From the NCBI GenBank assembly GCA_934702375.1, contig CAKUYE010000013.1:1-64000 (forward strand): a stretch of 64,000 bases of DNA, read 5' to 3'. Under the pieces are notes generated by a model. It was not told the origin of the DNA and searched no databases. It was given only the letters and a program-made list of their open reading frames with translations. This document shows, piece by piece, positions 49,368-58,456 of the stretch; the stretch's first letter is position 1; every line of letters begins with the position of its first letter. The DNA is from an uncultured Bacillota bacterium. Lineage in GTDB: Bacteria > Bacillota > Dehalobacteriia > UBA7702. The position numbers were made by a program, and so were the translations under genes.

Positions 49368-50572
49368 ATGTTATGAAAAATATTCCTTTTAGCCCTCCAG
49401 ATATAAGCGAGGCTGAAATTGAAGAAGTTGCTGCGGCTCTTCGTTCCGGGTGGATTACGACTGGTCCTAGAGTGAAGGAGCTAGAAATTCGATTGGCGGA
49501 ATATTGCCACGTTCCTCGCATGGTATGTTTAAATTCTGCCACTGCAGCAGAGGAACTTACATTAAGGCTTCTAGGTATTGGCCCTGGGGATGAGGTTATT
49601 GTTCCTGCTTACACATACACTGCAACAGCTGCTGCCGCAATTCATGTTGGGGCAAAGGTTATCTTTATTGATTCTCAAAAGGATTCGGTAGAAATGGATT
49701 ACGACCTGGTTGAAGAGGCCGTTACTCCGTGTACAAAGGCCATTATTCCCGTCGATTTAGCAGGAATCCCTTGCAATTATGCAAAATTGCTTGATATAGC
49801 TTGCGGAAAACGTTCCCTTTTTTGTCCACAGAATCATATCCAGGAAGCCATTGGAAGAGTAGCTATTGTTGCTGACAGTGCTCATGCTTTAGGTGCCGAA
49901 AAGAATGGTTGTATGGTGGGATCTATTGCAGACTTTTCTTCGTTCTCTTTCCATGCTGTAAAAAACTTTACTACAGGAGAAGGTGGAGCAGTTGCATGGA
50001 AACCTATAAAAGGTATAGATGATGAGGAGATTTATCGTCAATTCCAGCTCTTAAGTTTACACGGTCAGTCAAAAGATGCTTTGGCAAAAACAAAACTTGG
50101 CGCCTGGGAATATGACATTATTGGACCTTGGTATAAATGCAATATGACAGATATTATGGGCGCTATTGGATTAAAACAATTGGAGCGCTACCCAAAACTT
50201 TTGGCTCGACGTAAGGCTATTATCTCTCAATACGATGCCGCATTGCGTCCTCTTGGCATTATAACGTTACCGCATTTCGCCGACCAGTTAAAAAGCTCTG
50301 GGCATCTTTACTTGACTCGTATACCTGGTATCTCTGAAAAGAAACGTAACAATTTGATATGTGCGATGGCTGAGATGGGCATTGCTTGCAACGTGCATTA
50401 TAAACCATTGCCGATGATGACTGCATATAAATCCTTGGGCTGGAATATTCAGAACTTTCCTAATGCATATGCCTTGTATGCTAACGAAATTACTTTACCC
50501 CTACATACCAAGTTAAGTGATGATGATGTGGAATATGTAGTTGAATGCTTTAAAAAGGCAGTAACATTTTAA
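49364..50572 (+). CDS. DegT/DnrJ/EryC1-family sugar aminotransferase
   Basis: PLP enzyme (402 aa) that aminates 4-keto sugars. Motifs: PFSPPDISEAEIEEV, SGWITTGPRVKELE, LNSATAAEELTLRLLGIGPGDEVIVPAYTYTATA, and the PLP lysine in SFSFHAVKNFTTGEGGAV near residue 205. With the preceding dehydratase it would make a UDP-4-amino-4,6-dideoxy-HexNAc, the route to bacillosamine-type sugars. The start overlaps the preceding stop (ATGA); a second in-frame ATG lies at 49373. Confidence 0.92.
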   Translation: MNVMKNIPFSPPDISEAEIEEVAAALRSGWITTGPRVKELEIRLAEYCHVPRMVCLNSATAAEELTLRLLGIGPGDEVIVPAYTYTATAAAAIHVGAKVIFIDSQKDSVEMDYDLVEEAVTPCTKAIIPVDLAGIPCNYAKLLDIACGKRSLFCPQNHIQEAIGRVAIVADSAHALGAEKNGCMVGSIADFSSFSFHAVKNFTTGEGGAVAWKPIKGIDDEEIYRQFQLLSLHGQSKDALAKTKLGAWEYDIIGPWYKCNMTDIMGAIGLKQLERYPKLLARRKAIISQYDAALRPLGIITLPHFADQLKSSGHLYLTRIPGISEKKRNNLICAMAEMGIACNVHYKPLPMMTAYKSLGWNIQNFPNAYALYANEITLPLHTKLSDDDVEYVVECFKKAVTF

Positions 50573-50587
50573 GAGTGGGAAAACGTC

Positions 50588-51280
50588 ATGATCATTATTG
50601 ACTGGAATAAGCTTCCTTTTGATTTGCAAAAAGAAGAAATAAAGCCCTATTACGAATCTCTAAAAAAAAAGAACGTAGAATTAATTTGCAAACGTATTTT
50701 TGACATAATCGTTTCTTTTGTGATGATTCTTTTGCTTAGCCCGATTTTGCTAGTACTTGCGCTGTGGATTCGATTGGATTCGCCGGGAAATGCGATTTTT
50801 AAACAGGTTCGTGTGACACAATATGGGCGTAGTTTTAAAATTTTGAAATTTCGTACAATGATTTCTAATGCGGAAAGGCAAGGTCCACAGGTAACAACGG
50901 AAGGCGACTCTCGTATTACGCATGTAGGAAAAAAACTCCGGGATCTTCGCCTTGATGAATTACCGCAGCTATTCAATATTTTAAAAGGTGATATGACTTT
51001 TGTTGGCACTCGCCCGGAAGTCCCCAAATATGTCAAATCCTATTCTCCTGAAATGCTTGCAACTCTGTTACTTCCCGCCGGAGTAACCTCGATTGCGAGT
51101 ATCGAATTCAAAGATGAAAATCGATTGATGGCAGATTCTGCAGATACGGATGATACTTATGTAAATGTGGTGTTACCTCAAAAAATGAAGTATAATCTTG
51201 CGGCAATCAGGGAGTATAGTTTCTTTAATGATATAAAAACAATGTTTCGCACAGTAGGTGCAGTTTTAAAGAAAGATTAA
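50588..51280 (+). CDS. Initiating monotopic phosphoglycosyl transferase (PglC/WcaJ core type)
   Basis: A 230-aa sugar transferase that loads the first sugar-1-phosphate onto undecaprenyl phosphate. A reentrant hydrophobic helix (KRIFDIIVSFVMILLLSPIL, about 35-57) is followed by KQVRVTQYGRSFKILKFRTM and the catalytic segment RLDELPQLFNILKGDMTFVGTRPE near 120. It lacks the extra N-terminal helices of full-length WcaJ/WbaP, so it is PglC-like, fitting the PglF- and PglE-like genes before it. Confidence 0.92.
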   Translation: MIIIDWNKLPFDLQKEEIKPYYESLKKKNVELICKRIFDIIVSFVMILLLSPILLVLALWIRLDSPGNAIFKQVRVTQYGRSFKILKFRTMISNAERQGPQVTTEGDSRITHVGKKLRDLRLDELPQLFNILKGDMTFVGTRPEVPKYVKSYSPEMLATLLLPAGVTSIASIEFKDENRLMADSADTDDTYVNVVLPQKMKYNLAAIREYSFFNDIKTMFRTVGAVLKKD

Positions 51281-51284
51281 TTTT

Positions 51285-52256
51285 ATGCCAGAGGATATTC
51301 TTGTATCGGTAATTATTCCAGTATATAATGAAGAAAAGTATATAAAGTCCTGTTTGGAGTCTATGGCGGAGCAGACATTCCCTCATCAGCAAATTGAATG
51401 GATAATTGTTGATGGAATGTCAAAAGACAGAACCCTTTCTATAGTAAAATCTTTTACATCGCTAGATAATATACGCATTCTTGAAAACAAAAAAAGGATT
51501 GTGACTTATGCCTTAAACCTAGGAATACAACATGCATTGGGACGATATATCCTTCGGATGGACGCCCATGCGAAGTACGATAAGGATTATATTGAAAAAT
51601 GTGTTTATTATATGGAACATGTCGAGGCTGATAACGTAGGCGGCATTGTTGAAACACAAGGCTTGGGATATGCAGGAAACGCAAATTCTGAGATATTGTC
51701 CTCAAAATTTGGTGTTGGCAATGCCTCTTTTCGTATTGGTTCTGATTCTGGATATGTTGATACGGTTCCTTATGGTTGTTTCCGACGAGAGATTTTTAAT
51801 GAAATTGGGCTCTTTGACGTAGAATTGCCTCGCAGTGAGGACAATGACTTTAATGCACGTATTCGGGAAAATGGAGGCAAAGTTTATTTGGCAAACGATA
51901 TTCACTCGGTGTATTATTGTCGTGATAGTGTTATCGGGTTGTTGAATCAAGGGATAAAGAATGGAAATGCTTTATTTTTAACTTTAAGAAAAAATCCCAA
52001 AGCAATGAGCTTGCGACACTTTATTCCGTTTTGCTTTGTCTTATCTTTGATAACCCTTCCTTTACTAGGATTGTTATCGGATATTTTCTTCTATATTTTG
52101 GGTGTGGAGATAGTTTCTTATCTTTTATCGGATCTAATGTTTTCATTTTCAGGTAAGATCCAATTTCTTCCATATAAATTTGTGATGTATCCTGCGTTTC
52201 ATGTTGCATATGGAATAGGATCTGTTTTAGGTTTATTTAAAGTGCGATTGTATTGA
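51285..52256 (+). CDS. Glycosyltransferase family 2 (ExoA-like)
   Basis: A 323-aa GT-A glycosyltransferase. VSVIIPVYNEEKYIKSCLES at the N-terminus, a DxD-like RMDAHAKYDKDYIEKC near residue 90, PYGCFRREIFNEIGLFDVELPRSEDNDFNARIRE near 165, and two C-terminal transmembrane segments (about 245-310). This resembles succinoglycan ExoA-type enzymes. It starts 4 bases after the upstream stop. Confidence 0.88.
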   Translation: MPEDILVSVIIPVYNEEKYIKSCLESMAEQTFPHQQIEWIIVDGMSKDRTLSIVKSFTSLDNIRILENKKRIVTYALNLGIQHALGRYILRMDAHAKYDKDYIEKCVYYMEHVEADNVGGIVETQGLGYAGNANSEILSSKFGVGNASFRIGSDSGYVDTVPYGCFRREIFNEIGLFDVELPRSEDNDFNARIRENGGKVYLANDIHSVYYCRDSVIGLLNQGIKNGNALFLTLRKNPKAMSLRHFIPFCFVLSLITLPLLGLLSDIFFYILGVEIVSYLLSDLMFSFSGKIQFLPYKFVMYPAFHVAYGIGSVLGLFKVRLY

Positions 52257-52272
52257 TTTTATGAGGTGAATT

Positions 52273-53142
52273 TTGACTGAAATAATGACTGATGTAGAAT
52301 TAAATCGTCTTCATTGTAAATTGTTGAGTATGTCGGAGTATTTTGTCGATTTCTGTCGCGAAAACAATCTTTTGTGTTATTTCTGTGGAGGCGGATGCAT
52401 TGGTGCTGTGCGACACCACGGTTTTATCCCATGGGATGATGATTTGGATTTCTTTATGCCAAGGAATGATTATGAGCAACTAAAAAAAGTTTGGGAAGAC
52501 AAAGGGATGGATGGCCGCTATATCTTGCTATATCCCTCTTTGGAGTGCCATGATGGCAATTGCTTTATGACATTACGTGATTCTCAAACAACTCAGATTA
52601 AGCCGTATCAACAGGATATGGATATTGTTCATGGTGTCGCTATTGATATTTTCCCTCTGGATGGTTGCCCTTCTGGGAGAATAGCCCGTAAAATGCAGTA
52701 TTTGTATGCAATGATATATTCTTTGTTTTCTACTGAAATTATTCCGTCAAAGCATGGGCGGCTTGTTTCAATTGGATGCAAGATTCTGTTAAAATGTGTA
52801 AATAACAAAAAAAAACGCTATAAAGTTTGGTGTTTTGCTGAAAAGAAAATGAGCCAATATCCCATTTCCGAATGTAAAAAAATTACAGAGTTATGCGCTG
52901 GTCCTGGTTACATGAAAAATGAGTATCCGAAGGAGTTTTTTTCTTCTGCTAAGTATATGAGTTTTGAGGATAAACAAATGCCGGTTCCTATTGGATATGA
53001 TGGATACCTAAGGATTGCTTTCGGAGATTATATGCAGTTACCACCAGTTAAAGATCGAGTATGCCATCATGATTTTGTCTTTATGGATTTAGAGAATAGT
53101 TACAAAATCTATGAGGGTATTTGGTACCGTTTAAAAAAATAA
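52273..53142 (+). CDS. LicD-family phosphotransferase
   Basis: A 289-aa LicD-type protein. The nucleotidyltransferase-like metal motif GAVRHHGFIPWDDDLDFFMPR lies near residue 43 and VHGVAIDIFPLDGCP near 118. LicD enzymes move phosphocholine, and the related animal FKTN/FKRP move ribitol phosphate from CDP-ribitol. No choline genes are near, but tarI and tarJ (CDP-ribitol synthesis) are 2 kb downstream, so ribitol-phosphate transfer is the favoured inference. The start is TTG at 52273 next to GAGGTGA; ATG at 52285 is possible but badly spaced. Confidence 0.88.
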   Translation: MTEIMTDVELNRLHCKLLSMSEYFVDFCRENNLLCYFCGGGCIGAVRHHGFIPWDDDLDFFMPRNDYEQLKKVWEDKGMDGRYILLYPSLECHDGNCFMTLRDSQTTQIKPYQQDMDIVHGVAIDIFPLDGCPSGRIARKMQYLYAMIYSLFSTEIIPSKHGRLVSIGCKILLKCVNNKKKRYKVWCFAEKKMSQYPISECKKITELCAGPGYMKNEYPKEFFSSAKYMSFEDKQMPVPIGYDGYLRIAFGDYMQLPPVKDRVCHHDFVFMDLENSYKIYEGIWYRLKK

Positions 53143-53313
53143 GAGGTGCGAAAGAACACTCTTTAGTCGATATTTAAATTTAACGATATATGGGGTTCGA
53201 TTAAAAAAGCTTATTCCAATGCCTAATACGGTGTGTATTGCTTTTAAATAGGGATATAAAAGGGTATATGAATAAGCACAGTTTCACTGCAATAAGGATT
53301 TGAGGGTTAAACT

Positions 53314-54294
53314 ATGTTTCCAATGATTTCGGTGATTGTTTCTGTTTACAACGAATCTAAGTATATTGGGCGTTGTATAGAATCGGTTATGCATCAAAGT
53401 TATACCAATTTAGAGATTCTTCTTATTGATGATGGATCTACTGATCAAAGCGGAATTATTTGTGATGAATATGCTAAAAAGGACCACCGTATAAGAGTTA
53501 TCCATAAGCAAAACGGGGGCATTAGTGCAGTTCGTAATCTAGGAATCGAATCTGCATGTGGTCAATATATAGGCTTTGTCGATGGTGATGACTATATAGA
53601 GTCAGATATGTATGAAGTTCTGTATCGCTTACTGATAGAACATCAAGCAGATATTGCCGTATGTAATGTTTCCAATTGTTATGAGACTGGTGCGAAAAAT
53701 TTATATAGTGGCGGCGAAATTTTTACCTGTAGCGGGGAAGAAGCTTTGGAGATTACTCTTGAGGGAAAGAAAATGCCGGCTTCTTTATGTAATAAGTTAT
53801 ACCGGAGGGAAGTTATTGGTGATTTGAGATTTCGTGTTGGCAAAACCTATGAGGATGCTTTTTTTCTTCCGGAGTTATTTTTACGTGCATCTTTGTTGGT
53901 TGTGACAACGGACGCATATTACAATTATTGGCATCGTGTTGGAAGCATTACTACTTCTGGTTTTTCAGAAAGAACTTTAGATGTGATTGATGCTTATCAA
54001 TTTACTTATGATTTAGTGAAGATATCTTGTCCTCGTCTTTTGCCTGTTGCTGAATTCCGTCTTTATCGGTCTTATCTGATTGTTTTAGAAAAAATGCTGA
54101 TTTCGGCAGATTATCGCAAGAACAAAGAATTTTCTCGCGTTGTGTCTTTTTTACGGGAGAACACGATCAATATTTGCAGAAACAAATACTTTAGTAAAGC
54201 TAGGAAAATTTTATCAATTGTATTAAATATCAGCGTAGAGTTTTATCGAAAAGCCTATCTCCAGAGTTTAAAACGAAACCGCATTTATAGGTAG
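53314..54294 (+). CDS. Glycosyltransferase family 2
   Basis: A 326-aa GT-A enzyme: ISVIVSVYNESKYIGRCIESVMHQSY, ILLIDDGSTDQSG, HKQNGGISAVRNLGIE and the metal-binding FVDGDDYIESDMYE near residue 88, followed by KTYEDAFFLPELFLRA near 186. It resembles EpsJ/WcaA-type enzymes. The sugar specificity cannot be read. It has 171 bases of AT-rich spacer before it and ends in TAG. Confidence 0.9.
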   Translation: MFPMISVIVSVYNESKYIGRCIESVMHQSYTNLEILLIDDGSTDQSGIICDEYAKKDHRIRVIHKQNGGISAVRNLGIESACGQYIGFVDGDDYIESDMYEVLYRLLIEHQADIAVCNVSNCYETGAKNLYSGGEIFTCSGEEALEITLEGKKMPASLCNKLYRREVIGDLRFRVGKTYEDAFFLPELFLRASLLVVTTDAYYNYWHRVGSITTSGFSERTLDVIDAYQFTYDLVKISCPRLLPVAEFRLYRSYLIVLEKMLISADYRKNKEFSRVVSFLRENTINICRNKYFSKARKILSIVLNISVEFYRKAYLQSLKRNRIYR

Positions 54295-54347
54295 TTGATT
54301 GATTGCATATGTGATTGGGTTCTAGATAGATTGTGAGGTCGTAAATT

Positions 54348-55067
54348 ATGATTTTTGGAGGAATTTTAGCGGGTGGAATTGGAACCCGTATGCATATGGC
54401 AGATATGCCAAAACAATTTTTGCCATTAGGAGAAAAACCTATTATAGTGCATACCCTTGAGAAATTTTTGATGTGCCCAGATTTCGAAAAAATTTATGTT
54501 GGCGTGCATCATGACTGGACTTCATATATGGAAGACTTAGTGAATAAGCATATTGCATCATTTTCTTCTGGGAAAGTGGCTGTGATTTGCGGTGGAAATG
54601 ATCGTAATGAGACTATTCAAAATATTATTTCTGCCATAGAATCGGATTATTGTATTTCAGATGAGCACATTATCGTAACGCATGATGCTGTTCGTCCATT
54701 TGTTACGATGCGTATGATTGAAGAAAATATATCTTGTGCAAAAAAATATGGTGCAGTTGATACGGTAACCCCTGCCATTGATACGATCGTAACATCAGAG
54801 GATGGGAATATTATTTCCTCAATTCCTAACCGCGCTCAAATGTATCAGGGACAAACTCCTCAAAGTTTTAAGATTTCCCTTCTTAAAAGCTTGTATCGTT
54901 CTTTAAGCGATGACGAGAAAAACGTTTTAACTGATGCGTGTAAGATTTGTGTTGTAAGAAATTACCCGGTACACTTAGTTGAAGGTTCTTATACAAACCT
55001 AAAAATTACTACTCCTGGCGATTATAAGATAGCCCAGGCAATGGTGGGAGGAAAGATCATTGATTAA
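54348..55067 (+). CDS. tarI: Ribitol-5-phosphate cytidylyltransferase (TarI-like; IspD family)
   Basis: A 239-aa CTP-dependent cytidylyltransferase: GGILAGGIGTRMHMADMPKQFLPLGEKPI, VHTLEKFL, VICGGNDRNETIQN, VTHDAVRPFVT near residue 107 and MYQGQTPQSFKIS near 165. The IspD family has two branches; the pairing with a TarJ-type reductase points to CDP-ribitol synthesis rather than isoprenoids. It overlaps tarJ by 8 bases. Confidence 0.88.
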   Translation: MIFGGILAGGIGTRMHMADMPKQFLPLGEKPIIVHTLEKFLMCPDFEKIYVGVHHDWTSYMEDLVNKHIASFSSGKVAVICGGNDRNETIQNIISAIESDYCISDEHIIVTHDAVRPFVTMRMIEENISCAKKYGAVDTVTPAIDTIVTSEDGNIISSIPNRAQMYQGQTPQSFKISLLKSLYRSLSDDEKNVLTDACKICVVRNYPVHLVEGSYTNLKITTPGDYKIAQAMVGGKIID

Positions 55068-56073
55068 TCAGATCTATCAACTTATTGCGCCTAAAATGAT
55101 CTCGGTAAAGTATGAAGATCTTTCCCTTTCGAATCAGGTGATTGTTCGCCCGGAATATATGGCTGTGTGTCATGCGGATCAGCGCTACTATCAGGGGCAG
55201 AGGGATGCAAAAGTATTGAGAAAAAAACTGCCGATGGCGCTGATTCATGAATGTTGCGGTAAAGTGGTGTATGACCCCAATCGCATGTATTTTCCTGGTC
55301 AACGTGTGGTATTGATTCCCAATATCCCAACAATAGAAGATGAAGTTATTTATGAAAATTATCGTAAGGGCTCCTATTTTCTGTCTAGTGGGCATGATGG
55401 ATTTATGAGAGAATTAGTCGAAATGCCCGTAAACAGAATTGTTTCCTGCGAAGGAATTAATCCTGTAGTTGCTGCGATTACGGAGTTTATTAGTGTGGCG
55501 GTTCATGCGGTTAATCGGTTTGATGTAATTGCTCATAAGAGACGCTCTTCCATCGGTATTTGGGGAGATGGTAGTTTAGCATTTACGGTTGCTAATGTTG
55601 TGCGCTCCTTGTATCCTGAAATACGGATTATTGTGATTGGTCAACAACAACGAAAATTAACCCAGTTTTCGTTTGTTGATGAAGCATATTTTTCCGGTGA
55701 AATTCCTGAAGGCATTTGTGTTGACCATGCTTTTGAGTGTTGTGGTGGCGAAGGCAGTTATGCGGCGATCGAAGATATCATTCGGTATATTAATCCTCAG
55801 GGAACCCTGCTATTGATGGGGGTTTCTGAGAATAAAATTCCCATCAATACTCGCATGGTATTGGAGAAGGGACTGACCTTTGTGGGGTGTTCCCGTTCAG
55901 GAATAAGCGATTTTGATCAGGCTGTGACTTTGCTGAGAGATCAATGTTTTTCGCATCGTTTAAAAACCATTCTTTATGAATCAGATCCAGTTCATTCTGT
56001 ACAAGATATTTACAATGTCTTTGCTGAAGACCTTACCGTTCCATTTAAGACGGTATTCAAGTGGGTAATTTAG
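55060..56073 (+). CDS. tarJ: Ribulose-5-phosphate reductase (TarJ-like)
   Basis: A 337-aa medium-chain dehydrogenase. The N-terminal zinc-type region has RPEYMAVCHADQRYYQGQRD and LPMALIHECCGKVV; the Rossmann loop IGIWGDGSLAFTVANVV lies near residue 165. The YYQG-R and HE-x-x-G signature matches TarJ, which makes ribitol 5-phosphate for TarI. The start is TTG at 55060, well placed behind GGGAGGAAA and overlapping tarI. The stop is TAG. Confidence 0.87.
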   Translation: MINQIYQLIAPKMISVKYEDLSLSNQVIVRPEYMAVCHADQRYYQGQRDAKVLRKKLPMALIHECCGKVVYDPNRMYFPGQRVVLIPNIPTIEDEVIYENYRKGSYFLSSGHDGFMRELVEMPVNRIVSCEGINPVVAAITEFISVAVHAVNRFDVIAHKRRSSIGIWGDGSLAFTVANVVRSLYPEIRIIVIGQQQRKLTQFSFVDEAYFSGEIPEGICVDHAFECCGGEGSYAAIEDIIRYINPQGTLLLMGVSENKIPINTRMVLEKGLTFVGCSRSGISDFDQAVTLLRDQCFSHRLKTILYESDPVHSVQDIYNVFAEDLTVPFKTVFKWVI

Positions 56074-56121
56074 CGATATTATATATTTAAAAAAGACAAA
56101 TTAAATGAAAGGGAGTAGCGC

Positions 56122-57660
56122 ATGAATGTCGATGTGATAAAAAGAATCATTTTGCAATGGAGCGAACGTTATCCACTGTGTGCTGTTGTGCAGTTTTTCA
56201 GATATGCTTTTTTCTTGATTTCTTTCGCATTATTTTTTTGCGGATATTATTGGTGCGCTCCTAATGTTTCATTGTGCGGGGTGTTGTCTTTATTTTTGAG
56301 TAATTTACTTTACGGTTTTTCTGCTGCAAGACAACGAATTGTCTTTTTGCTGTTTCATGCTACATTGTTTACTTTCTTGCTTAGTCGTCCGTTTATTAGC
56401 ATGTTGAGGGGCGACGTTTGGTGGTACTTTGATTTTTCGGCAGTTTCTTTCGCGCTGAATTCACTTTTACTTACTTTGCTTTTCTTGCGTTTTGGAGAGA
56501 TATTCGGAGAGGCAATTTTATCCCGCTCCCTTCAAAAAAGAAATGTCTGTCAGTTGGATAAGAATAGTGAATATGTTTGGAATTTCCGTCATGCATTACA
56601 AATTATTTCGTTGATTTTCTTTATCCTCACGATGTCTGTTTATCTTATGCTTCAAATCGAAAAGCTTGTTTTTATGCAAGGACGGGATTATGCTGAAATC
56701 TATTCCTCTTTTCGAACAACCTTTCCCTTTTATGTGGAGACGCTGGCTTCGATGATGAAGTTTGCATTATGTTTTTTTCTCGCAACTATGCCGTCAAAAC
56801 GCCTGGCTTTCCTTCCGTTGTTTGTTTATTGGCTGTCTGCAGTTCCAGCGTTGATTATCGGTCAGCGATCTTTGATTGTTCTTCATACCGTGTTTATTTT
56901 TCTGTATTATATTTTTCGTGATATCAAAGGAGATGCTCAATGTTGGTTAGGGAAGGGTGAGGTTGTATTTTTGTTTGCCTGTGGTGTTCCCGTACTGTTT
57001 TTTTTAGGCGCGTATAATTATATCCGAGACGGTGTTGGAGTGTCTTTAGGGCTTTGGGACAATATTGTTGATTTGTTTTACAAGCAGGGTGTATCCTTTG
57101 ATGTTTTATGTATGGGCTATTCGGCTCTTCCTGACTTACCAGATGTAATTCCCAAAAATTATACTTTTGGGCCATTTATTGACTACTTTCAGCATGGCTC
57201 ACTTGCACAGATCCTTTTTGGAGCTGAATCTTTAGGTAGCGGTAATAGCGAGGTTATCGCAATTTATGGACACTCTTTTGCAGATAGCTTGGCTTACACG
57301 ATTCATCCTGGATATTTAAGCGGACATGGTTACGGTTCTTCCTATTTGCTTGAGACCTTTGCGGATTGGGGGTATTGCGGAGTTATTTGCTTCAGCAGTA
57401 TTTTAGGTATGATATTTTCCTCTGCATATGCCTTTTTTTGCAAAAATACTTTCATATCCGCTTTAACGTTGGTGTGTTTGTTGAACTTATTTTATATTCC
57501 ACGAGCATCTGCCACAAGTTGGCTTCAATTTTTAACAACAATGCAATTTTGGCTTGCAGCAATTTTTTGTTATATCACTGCAGGTGTTTGTAGTCGGCAA
57601 TATTCATTTTGCCAAGGGAAATCGTTGAATTATTATAAAGGAGCAAAATCAGATGTTTGA
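56122..57660 (+). CDS. Wzy-type polysaccharide polymerase
   Basis: A 512-aa membrane protein with about twelve hydrophobic helices, weakly conserved as usual for Wzy. A large loop near residues 330-420 includes GYSALPDLPDVIPKNYTFGPFIDYF and HPGYLSGHGYGSSYLLETFADWG, the latter typical of O-antigen/capsule polymerases. It would polymerise repeat units on the outer membrane face. GGGAG precedes the ATG. Its stop overlaps the following Wzz gene. Confidence 0.8.
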   Translation: MNVDVIKRIILQWSERYPLCAVVQFFRYAFFLISFALFFCGYYWCAPNVSLCGVLSLFLSNLLYGFSAARQRIVFLLFHATLFTFLLSRPFISMLRGDVWWYFDFSAVSFALNSLLLTLLFLRFGEIFGEAILSRSLQKRNVCQLDKNSEYVWNFRHALQIISLIFFILTMSVYLMLQIEKLVFMQGRDYAEIYSSFRTTFPFYVETLASMMKFALCFFLATMPSKRLAFLPLFVYWLSAVPALIIGQRSLIVLHTVFIFLYYIFRDIKGDAQCWLGKGEVVFLFACGVPVLFFLGAYNYIRDGVGVSLGLWDNIVDLFYKQGVSFDVLCMGYSALPDLPDVIPKNYTFGPFIDYFQHGSLAQILFGAESLGSGNSEVIAIYGHSFADSLAYTIHPGYLSGHGYGSSYLLETFADWGYCGVICFSSILGMIFSSAYAFFCKNTFISALTLVCLLNLFYIPRASATSWLQFLTTMQFWLAAIFCYITAGVCSRQYSFCQGKSLNYYKGAKSDV

Positions 57661-58456
57661 AAAATGTGGTCTGAGGGATGTTTTTTACCGTATATGGATG
57701 TATAAATTTTGGATTCTAGGTGTTATCACTATTTTTTTTCTCCTAGGATTTTTCCTGTTTCCAACAAACAACGAGGATGAACCTATGTCTCATCTTGTTG
57801 ATGCAAATGGTCATTGGGCTGCCTCTGCTTCTTACCTTGTTTCTTCGGAGTCTGGCCTTTCCGATGAAGCTGGAGAGAATGAGACGGATAGCACGGATCT
57901 TAAGTTGGCACATACTTATGCGGAAATACTCCATGCGGATTTTTCTGCAGAAAAACTCCTGACCCAATTGCGGCAGAAATATTCCATGGATGAACTTATT
58001 AACAACCTTTCCTGGGATGTAACAGAGGAAACTGTATCGCCGTTTGCTTTTCGGAATACCTATTTTGCCGATGTATTAGAGCCTGCTCCAATTGTAAATA
58101 TATATGTTTACTCTAAGGATGAGGCCTTGGCTCGGGATTTTTTGGCGGAATGTATTGCAGTTTTTGAATCTACTGTTGATGTTGTGCCTAATAGTTCTAT
58201 TAGTAAACTCGATGGGGTTGTCGCTTATGAGTATTTGGAAGATTCTGCGCCGGTATCGGAAAGCAACGTAGGTTTGAAAAATAGTCTTGTGTTGTTGCCA
58301 ATTTTGGGTTGCGTGGTGAGTTTATTGGTTGTATGCGCATTGGCAATTTTTAGGCCTACAATTAACCGAAAAGGTGATTTTTCGCTCTATGATATATTTG
58401 TGATCGGGGAGGTATCCCTTCCCCGAGGAAGGACTGGAGTAAAAGATGAAAAATAA
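57653..58456 (+). CDS. Wzz/YveK-like polysaccharide chain-length regulator
   Basis: A 267-aa protein with two transmembrane helices (about 18-42 and 208-232) and an external domain between. ASASYLVSSES near residue 60 and VVPNSSISKLDGVVAYEYLEDSAPVSESNVGLKN before the second helix are typical of CpsC/YveK modulators. Such proteins normally activate a partner tyrosine kinase encoded next door; here the neighbour is degenerate. Confidence 0.8.
   Translation: MFEKCGLRDVFYRIWMYKFWILGVITIFFLLGFFLFPTNNEDEPMSHLVDANGHWAASASYLVSSESGLSDEAGENETDSTDLKLAHTYAEILHADFSAEKLLTQLRQKYSMDELINNLSWDVTEETVSPFAFRNTYFADVLEPAPIVNIYVYSKDEALARDFLAECIAVFESTVDVVPNSSISKLDGVVAYEYLEDSAPVSESNVGLKNSLVLLPILGCVVSLLVVCALAIFRPTINRKGDFSLYDIFVIGEVSLPRGRTGVKDEK

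Noticed and set aside
53143..53250. Possible remnant of another gene between LicD and the GT2 (a short frame ending near LIPMPNTVCIAFK)
   Set aside because: Only about 30 codons, no start or ribosome-binding site, and no family recognised. It could be a decayed gene end but cannot be supported.
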